Shown here piece after piece: positions 10,782 to 22,859 of a DNA stretch of 64,000 nt. Below the pieces are notes generated by a model that was given only the letters and a program-made list of their open reading frames with translations, had not been told where the DNA came from and searched no databases. Location of the stretch: the NCBI RefSeq assembly GCF_907164915.1, contig NC_061869.1, positions 26,529,616-26,593,615 of the forward strand. Direction: 5' to 3'. Origin of the DNA: Impatiens glandulifera. Its lineage: Eukaryota; Streptophyta; Magnoliopsida; Ericales; Balsaminaceae. A program made the translations under genes and the position numbers. Within the stretch, counting starts at the first letter, position 1. Every line of letters starts with the position of its first letter.

Positions 10782-11340
10782 TATTGGTTCAAACGTAACT
10801 GGACAGACATAAAGACAGAGGTCTCAACACATCCAATGGACTAGAAGTTTAAGAAGCATAACTACTTAGACGTACGTCTACTCAAGCAGTTTTTATCTTC
10901 TCTCGGGAACTCACGTCTTGGTTAATTAACTTGCACGGTTAGACGTATACGTCTAATAGACGTTAGACGTTTTTATGACAAGAGCAATTGGATGCTCACG
11001 TATAACCAAACACACGTCTAATACATGTTGTTCATGCGTAATTAGATATTTCCCTCTAATAGACGTTAGATGTTTATAAGACACGTTATTAGACGCTTGC
11101 GTCTAATAGACCCATGCATCTAATAGACGGATTTCCCAATTAGAAGTGAAGAATATGAAAAGTAGATTAAACGTCTAACTACTTGTGTACTTAGACTTTT
11201 CATCTTCTAGCTATCTGGATAGTTGTCATCTGCAAAGGTATCTGTCTATGTACTATTTTCCCACCAAAAATAAACCATTCACTTCTCAAATAGATTGAAG
11301 ACAGGTGTCTCTCAATTTTTCAAAAGTGACTAAAATTTCT
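10782..11340 (+). repeat. copia-2 3' LTR, decayed, with palindromic TAGACG boxes
   Basis: Begins next to the PPT; the right border is not clear. It contains a dense set of CGTCTA/TAGACG words between about 10868 and 11200, including the perfect palindromes TAGACGTACGTCTA (10869-10882) and AGACGTATACGTCT (about 10942-10955), plus several near-palindromes of the form ACGTCTAATAGACGT. These sit in the U3 part, where enhancers of plant copia elements lie. No partner LTR is well preserved, although 3224-3360 shares the motif. Confidence 0.6.
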
Positions 11341-11627
11341 AATAACTTTCATCTATACGTTTAATATTGACTGTGCAGTTTCATGATTAATATTAATTGA
11401 TAGACGTGTCCCTTAAGAAATTTGTTTCTGCAATTTTTTACGGTTGGTATAATCATTAAATATTAATTGTTACACGTTAGCTTTCTGATATTTAAATATT
11501 CAAATTCTTGTGTTCATCTTGCCAAAATATTCAAATTCTTGTGTTCATCTTGCCAAAATAACTTCTTTCACTCCAAAATCCCTGCAAAGTAGATTTCAAA
11601 TCTATTTCTACTCTGACGATTCTTGGA

Positions 11628-12350
11628 ATGGTTCAAATGTTTGAATTATTGAAATCCTTTGGGTTGAAGAAGTTTCTTCGCCCTTACTGCATTTATCACG
11701 AACAAGTTGTTCGTCAGTTCTTCGAATCCGCTAGCTTTTACCATAGCAAACACATTCGTGCGAATATTCTTGGCAAAGACATCTGCTTATCTGAAGAAAC
11801 ATTTGGCTTCTTCTTCAGACTCTCAACCGAAGGAATCCATGAGTTTCCTTCTTCCTCAAATGAGATTATGTCTGAAATGATGAATGTCTTTTCAGATCAA
11901 ACCTCCGAAGAGGAAACTCTTCTGGTTGAGTATCACGGGAAGAGTAACTGCTTGAAAGTTGAGTATGCCCTACATAACGACATTATCTCTGAATCCTTTC
12001 TTGCAAAAGACTCCTCATACATCTATTGTACGAAGGTCTTTGAAATAATGTGGCCATCACAAGGGGTGTAGCCATCAACTGGTCGAAATTCCTCTTCAAC
12101 AACCTGGTCAAAATGATCTGCTCCGAAAGAAGATCTTTGGTTATGACGCTCCTCTTTGCGCATTCCTTTGCTGTCTTCTTGATAAACCTGTTCACAGGTT
12201 TCACTCCTCTTCCAAAATCTTGAACAACCAGAAGGTTGTCGATTATGTCCTTAGGGTGAACAGGCTCAGATCGAAGAAAAGAAACAGGGACGAGTTCAAC
12301 TCGGCTCTAACTTTAGTCCTAGAGTCTGTTGTTGATTCTCTTCCTAGATG
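11628..12350 (+). pseudogene. Putative plant transposon protein / envelope-like ORF, two frameshifts
   Basis: ATG 11628 opens 147 codons. Features FLRPYCIYHEQVVRQFFESASF and IRANILGKDICLSEETFGFFFRL look like the domain found in 'putative plant transposon protein' ORFs (the PF20167-type pattern, from memory), which often accompany retroelements as third or env-like ORFs. The match then moves by one base near 12065 (INWSKFLFNNLVKMI) and again near 12120 (KKIFGYDAPLCAFL..), ending around 12350. It lies about 850 bp beyond the copia-2 PPT, so it is either part of that element or a separate insertion. No membrane segment is obvious. Confidence 0.45.
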
Positions 12351-12548
12351 ATGTTAAAGAAGGGGAAGAGAGAAAGGAGGATAGGAAAAAGATTAGTCTT
12401 CATCTTACGGGGAAGGAAGAAATGTTTTGTGTTGTTCTGAATTTATTTTTATTTTTTGTTCTTGAAAGGTGTTTTTGTTCTGTTCTTTTGATTATGCTTT
12501 TATCTGATAATGGTATTTATTTCATTATTCATATAATCTTTTATCTGA

Positions 12549-14130
12549 TTATGGGGAGGCACACACTGTGAGTTTGCTAAATAATAAATCAAATCGGTTT
12601 GACGCAAGTCCTTTAGTAAGGATGTCAGCAATTTGATCATCAGTAGGTATGCATCGGTTGAAAATAGATTTCTGAGCAACATTTTCGCGAACGAAGTGAA
12701 AATCAATCTCTATATGTTTTGTACGTGCATTAAAAACTAGATTGGCCAATAAAAATGCAGCACCAATGTTACCGTAGAGTGGGAGGTTGAAGTGGGGATA
12801 TGCAAAGTTCACGTAGCAAGGATTGGAGCCAAATGAGTTTAGTAGTGGCATGAGATAGAGCTCGATAATCAGACTAGGTACTAGACCAAGTAATAACTTG
12901 TTGTTTCTTTGAATTCTAAGAGATAACATTTTCACCAAGAAATATGCAGTAGCCAGTTGTGGAGCGATGATCGTCCAGACAACCAGTCCAGTTGGAGTTA
13001 GAAAAGGAAGATATATCGAGAGAAGATGTTGGACGAATGAGGAATTCTTGATGAGGAGTATGACGAAGGTAGCGGAGTAATTTTTTTACTATAAACCTAT
13101 GAGTGGTGGTAGGAGACTGTATGAATTAGCATGCACGGTTGAAACCAAATGCTAGTTCAAGTCGAGTATGCACCAAATATTGGAGAGCACCAATAATGTT
13201 GCGGTACAAAATTGGTTGAGGAAGAGTGTCGCCATCATGGAGAGATAAAGATGACCCATAAGAGATTGGAGTATTAAGAGGTTTTGACTCACTCATATTG
13301 GCTCAGATAAGAATGTCATTGATATATTTTGATTGAGAGAGAAAAATGTCGGAGGAAGATATATGAGCTTCAATCTCGAAAAAATAGTGTAGTGGACCTA
13401 AATCTTTAAGAGTGGAAATGTGGTTAAGTTGAGAGATGATTGAGGAGATGTGAGAGGAAGAATTACTAGTGAATATAATATCATCCACGTAGATAAGAAA
13501 TAACGATGTAATTTGTGGAGAGTGGTCCATGAATAAAGAAGAATCATTTTTGGTTTCTTGAAAACCAATGGAAAGAAGAGTAGATTTCAAGGTAGTATAC
13601 CATTTACGGAGAGCTTGTTTGAGTCCATAGAGTACTTTGTGAAGTTTGCACACATGATTAAGATAATTAGGATGAGTAGATTTAGGCGGTTAAGACATAA
13701 AAACTTCCTCGTGTAGAGTTCCATGTAGAAAGGCATTGTTAACATCGAGTTGATGAATAGGCCATCAATGAGTGGTGGCAAGTGAGAGGATGGTTTGGAT
13801 GGTAGTATGTTTGACAGCTGGATGAATGTTTCAAGATAGTCAGTGTCTTTTTGTTATGAAATCCCAACTAAACAAGCCTTGTGACGTTTAATGGAACCAT
13901 CAACTCTTTGTTTGATTTTGAAAACTCATTTACAACCCATGATATTCTGCGAGGATCGAGGAATAAGAGACCACATCTTGTTTTGAATTAGAGCATTAAA
14001 CTCACTTGCCATGGCAGAAAGCCATTGAGTATCTTTATTGGCGGTGGAGAAACATGTAGATGGAGAGGTGGAGATGGTGGCAATATTGGCATTGTGAAGG
14101 GCATGAGTTTTGGCACGTATGATCATATGA
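12549..14130 (-). pseudogene. pol: copia-3 pol: reverse transcriptase and RNase H
   Basis: On the minus strand the RT starts at about 14120 (NKDTQWLSAMASEFNALIQNKMWSL). It continues with CKLHKVLYGLKQALRKWY (13650), the active site YVDDIIF (13495-13475) and LGPLHYFFEIEA. RNase H is reduced to scraps, with the end readable at 12720-12620 (ARTKHIEIDFHFVREN, PTDDQIADILTKGL). Stops and shifts are frequent. No 3' LTR or PPT is recognisable to the left of 12549. Confidence 0.85.
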
Positions 14131-15730
14131 TGACAAGAACATTCAGGAGTATGTATAACGGCGAAAAGTTCATGTGTGAGAGTAGAAGGATTGATTTAGG
14201 ATGAATTGGTTATTGATGATGGTTGATAGGAGTTTGATATTTGCGAGTTAGTTGGTGAAGATGGATGGTTGGAGTTTGATGATGATGAAGAGTGTTCAAA
14301 TGTTTGAGAAGATGGTACTTCAGGGATTTGTGATGTTAAAATTGGGGAGATTGGAGGTGATGAACGTGGAAGAAAATGAAAGTGCGGTGTTGGAGAGACC
14401 AATGGTGTAGAAAGATTGGTAGATTCTAATAATGTACTTTTAAATGGAAATGTTTGTTCATCAAAAGTGACGTAACGAGAGATATATTATGTCGGAAAGA
14501 AGGTGTAGGTAACGATAGCCTTTGTGATTTAGACTATAGCCAAGAAAAATACATTTTAGAGTTCGAAGATCATTTTGTGAGAGTTGTATGATTGAGTGAG
14601 CGGAAAACAAGAACATCCAATTTTTTTATGGAATAGATAGTTAAGAGGACGATTAAAAAGAATTTCAAAGGGAGATTAACGAGGCTTATCATTTGAAGGA
14701 AGACGGTAATGAGATACATACTTGTCAAAATTACATCATCCTAATACGATAGGGGAATAACAGCATGAGCAAGAAGAGTGAGACTCATTTTTGTAAGGTG
14801 TAGAATCTTGCGTTCAGCAACACCATTTTATTCACTTGTATAAGGGCGTGATAAACGGTGTTGGATGATGCCATGAGTTTCAAGATAATATTTCAAACTC
14901 TTATATTCGCCTCCTCAATTAGATTGTAGAGCTTTGATAGATGTGTTGAATTGAGTTTCAACAAGTGTCTTAAATTTAATAAAAGTTGGCAAGACATCAG
15001 ATTTTCTATAGATAGGATATAGCCAAGTAAAGCGGTTGTAGTCATCGATAAAATGGACAAAATATCGAAAATCGTTAGTAGAGAAAAGAGGAGTTGGACC
15101 TTAAATGTCAAAATGTATTAATTTTAATGGAGACTTACAACGAGATTGAGAAACAGAAAAATGAATTTTTTGTGCTTTTCCATATTGACAAGATTCACAA
15201 AAACATAATTTATTGTTGTCAATAATAGGTAAATAAAAAGAAGACATAATAAAGGTTGATGTTGATAATGAAGGGTGCCCAAGACGATGATGCCAAGAGT
15301 TGACAGATGAACGAGTTCCAATAAGAGCTTGATGAGTGGACGGAGGGTTGACGGTTGAGTTTAGGCGATATAGCCCTTTTTAAGTGTGTCGCGAAGAAGT
15401 TCCCTCTTCGTGACCTGATCCTTGACAATACAATAATTTGGATGAAATTCAAAAAATATATTATTATCGATAGAAAATTTGGAAACACTTAGAATATTTT
15501 TGGTTATTAATGGGACATGTAATATATTACATAGATGAAGGTTTTTATTAGAACATGGAATGAATGATTTTCCAATATTAGAAATATGAAGAAGGTTATC
15601 GTCTCCCATTTTAATAGTTTATGTATCATTATATGGAGTTGAGATGATAAAATTGTCAAGATTCGTCGTGAGATAGTCTGTAGCACCATAGTCGGGATAC
15701 TAGGCCGAGTCATAAACAGGAGAAGGTCTA
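14131..15730 (-). pseudogene. pol: copia-3 pol: protease/gag-pre-integrase, integrase and Ser-rich linker
   Basis: The gag-pre-integrase region is the clearest part (15609-15361: GDDNLLHISNIGKSF, LCNILHVPLITKNILSVSKFS). Downstream, integrase fragments are spread over all three frames: CESCQYGK-like text near 15190, IDDYNRFTWLY-like near 15050, and H-N-G-V-A-E-R near 14830. The Ser/Pro-rich stretch at 14402-14196 is the usual linker between integrase and RT. Confidence 0.7.
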
Positions 15731-15734
15731 GCCA

Positions 15735-16845
15735 TCATAGCAGATTGTGTTGTTGAATTTTAATTCTGACGACGTCGGCAAGTTTCAATCGAATGACCTG
15801 TAAAGTTGCAAATCTTACAAAACAGACCCAATCGACAAACATTAACCACATAACCAAAACGATTACACAATTGACATTGTATTTTATTTCAATTGGGCCT
15901 ACGAGACCCATGAACCAAAGTAAAAGGCCCATTAGTAGAAGGACACCCTAACCCGATAGTAGAAGCACGATCAGAGTGTGAAAATTTAGATGAACTTAAA
16001 TACCTATTTATTTGATATCCATTAGAATTATGGGAGTTTAATCTATTGACAGTTTCATTTTATACACTATAATCACTCGTAAAGGAGACCGAAAGTCGCA
16101 ATCGTTGGAAGTGAGATGGTTTTGAAATCCTTCTCGATCCAAAAGCAAGATTGGCGGTTTGAGAGTTAGAGTGGAGTTATTCAAGGCGAATCTCATGTGT
16201 AAGAAGAATTCATTGGACGTCTTCGATGGCGATGAGGTCGGTGCGAGTGGTTACCACTATAGTGAGAGATTCGTATTCAGGACCAAGTCCTCCCAAAGAA
16301 TAAAGGATGAAATCATCTAGAGATATGTTTTTCCCAGCACCAGCGAGACTATCGATGATTGATTTTATTTTCTATAAATATTCGGCCATCGAGAGTGAGT
16401 CCTTCTTTACCATCTGAAGATGAAGACGAAGCTACATTAAACGAACTTGAGAGGCGAATGTGCAATCTAAAGTAGATCAAAGGGGTTTAGATTTAGTGCA
16501 TGATTCACCAACCACTTGGGCTAGGATGGATTCTGAAAAGGTAGAGAGAAGCCATGAAAGGATCATCTAATCTTGTTCCTCCCAGATTGTATAAGCAAGA
16601 TTTGGAATGAGGACACTCGATCCATCAGCAGTATCGACTTGCAAAAAGGCTTCAGGAGCAGAATTATTTCCAGTAACATATAGATATATTCCATAACCTT
16701 TTAGGTAGGTAAGATTTGAGATTTCCAAATAAGAAAAGTTTTTATGATCGAGTTTAATGGATGTGAGATTGTGAAAGAGATGAGTGGTGGAAGCAAAAAA
16801 AATGATGAAGAAGAGGCCATGGATATAGAGGTTTGTTAAACCTAA
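15735..16845 (-). pseudogene. gag: copia-3 gag with two zinc knuckles
   Basis: UBN2-type gag, heavily mutated. Readable parts are LDDFILYSLGGLGPEYESL near 16310-16250 and two tandem zinc knuckles near 15870-15785: CQLCNRFGYVVNVC, with Y in the His position, and an intact CKICNFTGHSIETC. The 5' end lies just inside the PBS. Confidence 0.75.
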
Positions 16846-16849
16846 TAAT

Positions 16850-16862
16850 GGCTCTAATACTA
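16850..16862 (-). other. Primer binding site of copia-3
   Basis: The minus strand reads TTAGTATTAGAGCC, a two-mismatch version of the Met-tRNA PBS, next to the GTTAG that begins the LTR remnant at 16863. Confidence 0.7.
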
Positions 16863-18370
16863 AGTTAGAAAAGATAAGTAAACAAGAACTTGATGTAGAT
16901 TAAGAATGTATTTTTGTGTATTATTACAATTACAAGAGTGTTAGGATCGGGATCGCCCTTGGAGGACCGGGGTCCAGCTTTTAAGGGTGAACGTTTAACA
17001 ACACAACACACACACTGGTAATAGTCCGGTTAGAGACTAGAACCGCTTCTTAACACTACACAAGATGTCACAAAACTCTTGAATTGGGATCAAGTGCGGA
17101 GGTGGTTTGTTTCAACTTGAAGTGACACACACAGTTCGGTTTGGAATGTATTTAGGAGATATCGGTTTAAGAAGAAAGTCAGTTTGGTTTAGGAAGTTAT
17201 TAGTTATTTCGGTTCGGTTTAGATGTTTCAGTTAGGTTTGAGTGAGTAAGCCAGAATATGAAAGTAAAGAACACGAGACAGGATTTGTTATAGATGTTCG
17301 GAGTTTAATCTCCTACGTCACCCCTTCTTCTCAAACAATGATAAGGATATTCACTAAGGAATATTACACAACCACAACACACAATCCGAACGAGTCTTAT
17401 TTACTGCTCGTCGGTTACAACACTCACAATGATGTAATCCAATACTTTTTACTCAATGGTAAAATACACACACAATACAAAAACACTTTCGAGAATTTCA
17501 AAAACTATTTGAGGTCGTGCGTAAGATCTTATATTGTTGTTACTTCTCTCTTATATAATCTTTTCGTAGTGATTTCACGCGTGTATATCTTCGGCACCAT
17601 GAGCTTCTATTTATATGGAAAATGTGACAACGGTCATAATTTTCTCTCTCCGCTGGATTGGTAATCTGAAGTCGAGGTGGTCAGGTTTAGATTGCGTGCA
17701 CGTTTTGTCATTTTGGACACTTGTCAACCATGCACTTAGGCCGGTTTGCATTTTGAACACATGGCGTACATGCACTGGGTCTGCCGCCTGAATTAGATGT
17801 TGCTTGTAGATTTAGATAAATAGTTCATCATTGTTTTCGTTGCATGCTTCTGATCCGGATCTTTTCTTCTTGTATATTTCTGAGAAATCTTTATATCATC
17901 GTATTACGTCATCTTCTCAGATTCATCACTTTTCAAAGTTTTCCGTTGAACATTATGATCTTCAATAAAGAATGAGTCAGATGGATAAATCAGCCGGATG
18001 AATCAGCCGGATGATGACACTTTTACTAGCCGATTCGGTTGAAGGAGTTCATCCGGTTTCACAGATTATGACAGTATCATTGAGTCATGTGCTTCAGCTG
18101 GTATGATGCGGCTAGATCTATACCTGTACAGGAAGATTGAGACTGATTAAGTTCTTTGACCGGTTTAAAATTAATCTACTTAATTTTTTCTAACAAAGAG
18201 TATGAATTTATACAAAAATAAGAAAAACTAAAAGGTTAGAATATGTAAAGATTTTAAGTACACTTAATAGATGAAATGTGAAAATCAAGAGACTAAGTGT
18301 GTTGCTCTTTAATTGTAGAGTCTTTAATAAGGATTTTGGTAAGAGTACTATAAGATATACAATATAAAAT
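16863..18370 (-). repeat. copia-3 5' LTR remnant, interrupted by a solo LTR
   Basis: 16863-16938 and 18201 onward read as one AT-rich LTR once the inserted solo LTR and one TSD copy are removed. The sequence around the break (TACAATTACAAGAG, then TATGAATTTATAC) is typical of plant copia LTR ends. The outer border is not visible and is placed near 18370, where text similar to the copia-1 family starts. Confidence 0.55.
16934..18200 (-). mobile_element. Solo LTR of the copia-1 family with TSD AAGAG
   Basis: 16939-18195 begins TGTTAGGATCGGG and ends TTTTCTAACA, 1257 bp against 1260 bp for the LTR at 1964-3223, and is colinear with it. Perfect 5-bp duplications AAGAG lie at 16934-16938 and 18196-18200. 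No internal sequence remains, so it arose by LTR-LTR recombination after insertion into the copia-3 LTR. Confidence 0.93.
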
Positions 18371-18560
18371 ATATTTAAACATAAGTTAGTGTTAGAACAT
18401 ACAAAACTGTTTATAATTTTCATCAACTTTTTCAACCGGCCAAACAAATAATATAAGCTCTTTAAACCGGCCAAACAAATATAAGCTCTTTAAACCGGCC
18501 AACAATTACGAGTTTGGAATATTTATTCTAAATAATCAAAAAGGAAGAAATTGTTAGAAT
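18371..18560 (+). mobile_element. Fragment of a copia-1-family 3' end (internal tail, PPT, LTR start)
   Basis: 18480-18557 is the reverse complement of the sequence at 63910-63985. The purine run AAAAAGGAAGAAAT (18538-18551) directly precedes TGTTAG, which identifies a plus-oriented polypurine tract and LTR start; LTR similarity stops soon after. A unit ATAAGCTCTTTAAACCGGCC is tandemly duplicated at about 18450-18500. Confidence 0.6.
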
Positions 18561-18678
18561 ATAATTGTTAGAACTTATGAAAAATTTAATGAATAAATAA
18601 AACTAATTTCAAATAAATATATATGTTAAACCGCTAAGTCATATCAAGTATATTAATTGGTTTAAATATAACAAGAAT

Positions 18679-18748
18679 GTGTTGTAGTGTAGTGGTAAAC
18701 ACTCCTGTCTGTCACACAGGTGACCATGGATCGAATCTCACCGAATGC
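18679..18748 (+). tRNA. tRNA-Asp(GTC)-like pseudogene or SINE head
   Basis: The 70 nt follow plant tRNA-Asp closely: a D-arm/box A with TAGTGTAGTGGTAA, and an anticodon stem-loop CCTGT-CTGTCAC-ACAGG with perfect pairing and anticodon GTC. The T-arm GGATCGAATC is degraded and the 3' end (CCGAATGC) cannot pair with the 5' GTGTTGT, so it is not a working tRNA. It may be a tRNA-derived SINE promoter. Confidence 0.55.
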
Positions 18749-18873
18749 AAATAAAGTTTTTCTATTTCAGGGAAGCTGAGCAAAATACCGAAATTTACCT
18801 GTAGGCGAGATCGCCTTGGTCGTGGATACCAGTTCGGTAGCTTGACTGGTAGTCCGACTTCGGATCTATGAAA

Positions 18874-18990
18874 GATCGGTCAACCGACACTTAATGCTCC
18901 TTAAGAGGAGATCGGTCAACTATCACTAATGCTCTCGAAGAGGAGATCGGTCAATCGACACTTAATGCTCCTGAAGTGAAGATCGGTCAA
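18874..18990. repeat. 36-bp tandem repeat with GATCGGTCAA
   Basis: GATCGGTCAA recurs at 18874, 18910, 18945 and 18981 (spacing 36, 35, 36). The units between contain CACTTAATGCTC and AGAGGA. It lies 125 bp downstream of the tRNA-like sequence. Confidence 0.8.
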
Positions 18991-19745
18991 CCGGTATTAT
19001 AATGAAGCATGGCCGGTTAATTAAATACTTCGGCATTAAATGAGGAGTGACTTCGGTCATAAATTAGTTCTGGTTATTAAATGAGCTCCGGTTAATTAAA
19101 TTCCTTCATCTTCGATTATTAAATGAACTGCAAACAAAAAATATACGGTCGGACATATCCGGCTGGTTCAACCTCTTGAAAAACGTAAAGCTACCATATA
19201 ACTCCAACGGGCAAATCATTCAAACGATAATGAATACATTGAAGATAACGTGTTAAGACAAACAAAATATTCCTTGGTAATATGCAAAAGAAGGATCCGA
19301 AACCGGGCATGGGGCAGGATAATGATTACCTCACCTTACCTAAGTCCACAAGTAACCTTTAAGAGGCAGGCGGCCACCCACTACACAAATTCCATGTGTA
19401 CAAAGACAAAGCGTGCAAGTTACCTAATCCAGACCGGCACGACTCCTTTTGACCAATCACCGGATGAGAGAGAAATATGGTCGTTGTCATATTTCCATTA
19501 TAAAAGGAAGAAGCTGGAGAGTTGAAGAATAGTCATACGCTCCAGAACGTGCTATCAGATTACAAAGTTAGAGAGAGAGAAAAACTCCTTGCGTGATCCT
19601 TTCACTCTTGCTAACATACCTTGAGAAAACTACCAAACTATTAAGTGATAAGAATTATTATATATATAGGTTAGTTAAATAGTTGAACTTATATTGTTAA
19701 GAATGTCACGCGTTTATCAAATTTGGTATTGAATTTAAAAATAAA
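18991..19745. other. Non-coding stretch, possible promoter of an unrecognised repeat
   Basis: No convincing frame. A TATAAAAGG at 19499-19507 is followed by a purine-rich leader (about 19505-19590), and the region before it is GC-richer than its surroundings. It could be a worn LTR, but I see no paired terminus. Confidence 0.25.
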
Positions 19746-19748
19746 GTC

Positions 19749-19812
19749 TTATTAGCTTAGTTGGTTAAATGGTTATACTTGTTTTCTTAGGTCGTAAATT
19801 CGATACATACAT
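19749..19812 (+). repeat. tRNA-like SINE remnant
   Basis: TTAGCTTAGTTGGTTAAATGG (box A-like) is separated by about 30 bp from AAATTCGATAC (box B-like), followed by an AT-rich tail. The spacing and wording are those of a pol III promoter of a tRNA-derived SINE. The body is not defined. Confidence 0.45.
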
Positions 19813-20264
19813 ATAACATTTTTAATTTTATTTTTAACCGTTTTAAGTTTATACACTGGTCAACCCACAATCTGACTCATGTATCCATTTACTCTCACAT
19901 ATATATTCAAATTAACCATAATTCTCGACCCGAAAACCCGAACACTTTGAATTTAAGCATTATTATATATATATATCATATTATTTAAATTATAATAAAT
20001 AAATAATTGAAGATAATAGTTATACAAAGGAAAATTGAAAAATATTCATACAACTTATATAAAATAATTAAACAAAAGTTAATAAATGAATTAAGATAAA
20101 AAAAAAATACAATACGAATATTATATATATTAAAATAAATTTATAAAATTAAAATTGATCAATGTTCAACTAATTATTTATTTTACTTATGAAGTCTACT
20201 ATTCATGACAAACCATAAGAAAAATACGTTTAACTAAGAAACGCCAATTATATAAATATATAGC

Positions 20265-20874
20265 GGTTGGAATTTTAAACTAATTTCATTAATTAAATGA
20301 AAATGAAAATATGGAAAAATAAATTAGATATAATTTATTTTAAATAAATATAAATTCATACCAAATTCAAATGTGAATTTTGGGTAAAATTTAATGTCAA
20401 TGGATAAGATCAAATGTCAAGAGTTTAGGAATAGCCGTCGTTGATGAATTATCAACCGTTGGATTGATAAATGATTTTATTGTGATAGTTTAATTTCTAG
20501 TTATATATCCCTTCATGTTGGAACTCTTCATATATCTAATATCTTTTGTTCACCTATTTAATTATTTCTCTAGAATTCGAAATGTTTTTTCTTTGTTTTC
20601 TTGAGTGTTCTTCGAATTATTCACTCAACCGAGTCTTGTTCGAGTTCTTTACTCAACCGAGTGTTCTTTGAGTTCTTGACTCGTTGTATTTCTATTGAAA
20701 CCTGGTGATCGATTCAGGTACTTTGTCAAGATTGATGCGTAGTAATCACAGTGCTGAATCACTACTAGATTCGTTGTACTCTAGGAGACAACCATATGTG
20801 ATAAACTCCCGTACAAGGGGAGACGGTGGAACTGTTTTAAAGGAAATGTGCTAAGCACATGCCTCGAATCAACC
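20265..20874 (+). repeat. copia-4 5' LTR
   Basis: Begins GGTTGGAATTTTAAAC (first base mutated) and is colinear with 25331-25942 until GAATCAAC. Inside is a variable ACTCAACCGAGT/TTCGAGTTCTT repeat of about 28 bp (20620-20690), present in both LTRs. Confidence 0.85.
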
Positions 20875-22690
20875 TCGTATACGGTGATATCATTCTTCAT
20901 ATATATTTTATTTTTTTTATTTCTTTTTAATATCTTAAAATATTTTACGTGTGCTAAGTTATTTTGTAGTTTTTGTCGTCGAAAATCTTTGTCTTTAATA
21001 TTTCAGAAAAATGAGTTGCGATGTTGTAAAAGAGATTATGGCTCATTTCGACAAGTTGAAACCATTCATCTTAAAAAGGAGAATAATTGACTAATAAAGA
21101 GAGTTGAGTCAAAGAAAAAGAATAAATTCTTCTATATAAAGGAAAGAGAAGGTCATAATAGCGGTAAAGTTGGATACCAAGAAGTTGAAGATTTTTGTAG
21201 CTTGGATTTAAAGAACCAAAAAGAAGGCTCATAATTATGCAGCATTAATAGAGAGCCTACATGGTTCTAGATTTCAATAATATGACTTTGTTTGATTTGG
21301 TCTTACAAGGAAAAATCTTAATTGAGTTGAGAAATGATGTGACATATGTGTTGACATCATCGGATGCAAACGTGCAACCAAAAATAAATGTTCAATCGAG
21401 TTTGGCCAAAAATGCTTTTTTAAACATTATGATTTATTTTGTAGAAATCATGTGACGTGATGATGAATAATTATTTAATTAAATATTCTAATTTATTTTA
21501 TAGAAATAATATGTTGAAATGAATGTTTTAATTTATTCAACATTATAATTTCTTATATATAGATTATTTGAAGAATAATTTTATATGAATAAACATTATA
21601 ATCTCTTCTATAGAAATTATATATGAATGATTTATTAAATTAAATATTTACAATAATAGTTATCTTATTAATTTACTCATAAGTATAACAAAAGAATTGT
21701 GTGGCAATCTCTTAATTTAAAAACTTTATATTTAATTCACATAGATGTGTTTTAAAAGGTACCAACACGAATGTAGGGACAAATGTTTTATTGATAATAA
21801 CACAAAGTATTATTGTGTATATCATGATAAATAAAATAATGATTTGTTGTTATAAAAATATGTTCTCTACAAAAGATAAAGTTGTGAAACATAACATAAC
21901 AAGAAAATATCTTGTTTATATTTGCTTAGTTGGAGCTCAATTTGATTTTTTGAGGGTTTGAAATCAAGAGACGCATTTTTCTTTAAAATTATTTTCATAC
22001 AAATCTGAATTATAGATTTTATGAAATTAATTAATAAATAAAATTTGTTTTGTGAAGTTTTGTATGACTTATAACAATGTTTACAATAATGGTATGAAAA
22101 TTTAAATCATATTTTGATTTTAACTAAAAAGTCAATAAATGTGACAATTGTGTATATCATAAAGATAATGAAAATGGTTATTTCATTACGTGTCTTTATA
22201 CGATATTTTTTTATCATTAGAAATTAAGATAAAAATGATTAAATCTACTAAGGATGTGAGTTGCACTAAATGAGGTGTCAAGAAAGACGGTATGTCTACA
22301 ATTGAATATGTTTATACTTGAAAGTGCAATTATATGAGTGAAAATATTCTAAAAAAATTGTGATCGATAGATTAAATAATATAATCTATACTCATAAATT
22401 TTTGACAGATGTCAAAAATATATTTTTTGTGAAATATGTTATCATTTATACGAAGGTATAATAGTTCAAAAATATTTGGTCTACTAGTTAGACAAGTAAA
22501 CAATATTTTTCATAAAAGATTGTTTAAATGATAATTATGTATAAATGGTCGGGCTTATTAGAAGATATTTCAAGATTGTCTAAAAAGAAATTTCTAATTA
22601 TTGTGAAAATAATTTGAAATTGAACAAGCTTAGAGTCAATGATAAGTCTTGACATACATGTCTTTTTTTATAAATGGCTAACGTCATTAA
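20875..22690 (+). other. copia-4 interior, gag/pol side, unreadable
   Basis: Very AT-rich with no long frame. Short open pieces (for example 21261-21455) have no motif I recognise. By position it should be the former gag and pol, but nothing in it proves this. Confidence 0.35.
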
Positions 22691-22859
22691 TTAAAAAGAC
22701 CCGAAAATAGTAAAAAGAGTACACGAGCTTGAATTGAACTTACAACAATTTGCTCAAAGTCAACACACGATGGTCATGAGGAATCCATAGTTGGCGTAAG
22801 AAACGCACACGAACATAAAATCAAAGAACAAAAGTGAATAAGGAATGAAACTAGTAATC

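Noticed and set aside
18679..18748. A functional tRNA-Asp gene
   Set aside because: The acceptor ends do not pair and the T-loop is altered, so it cannot be a working tRNA.
19250..19525. 91-codon open frame
   Set aside because: No motif, and it lies in repeat-like DNA next to a TATA-like box; likely chance.
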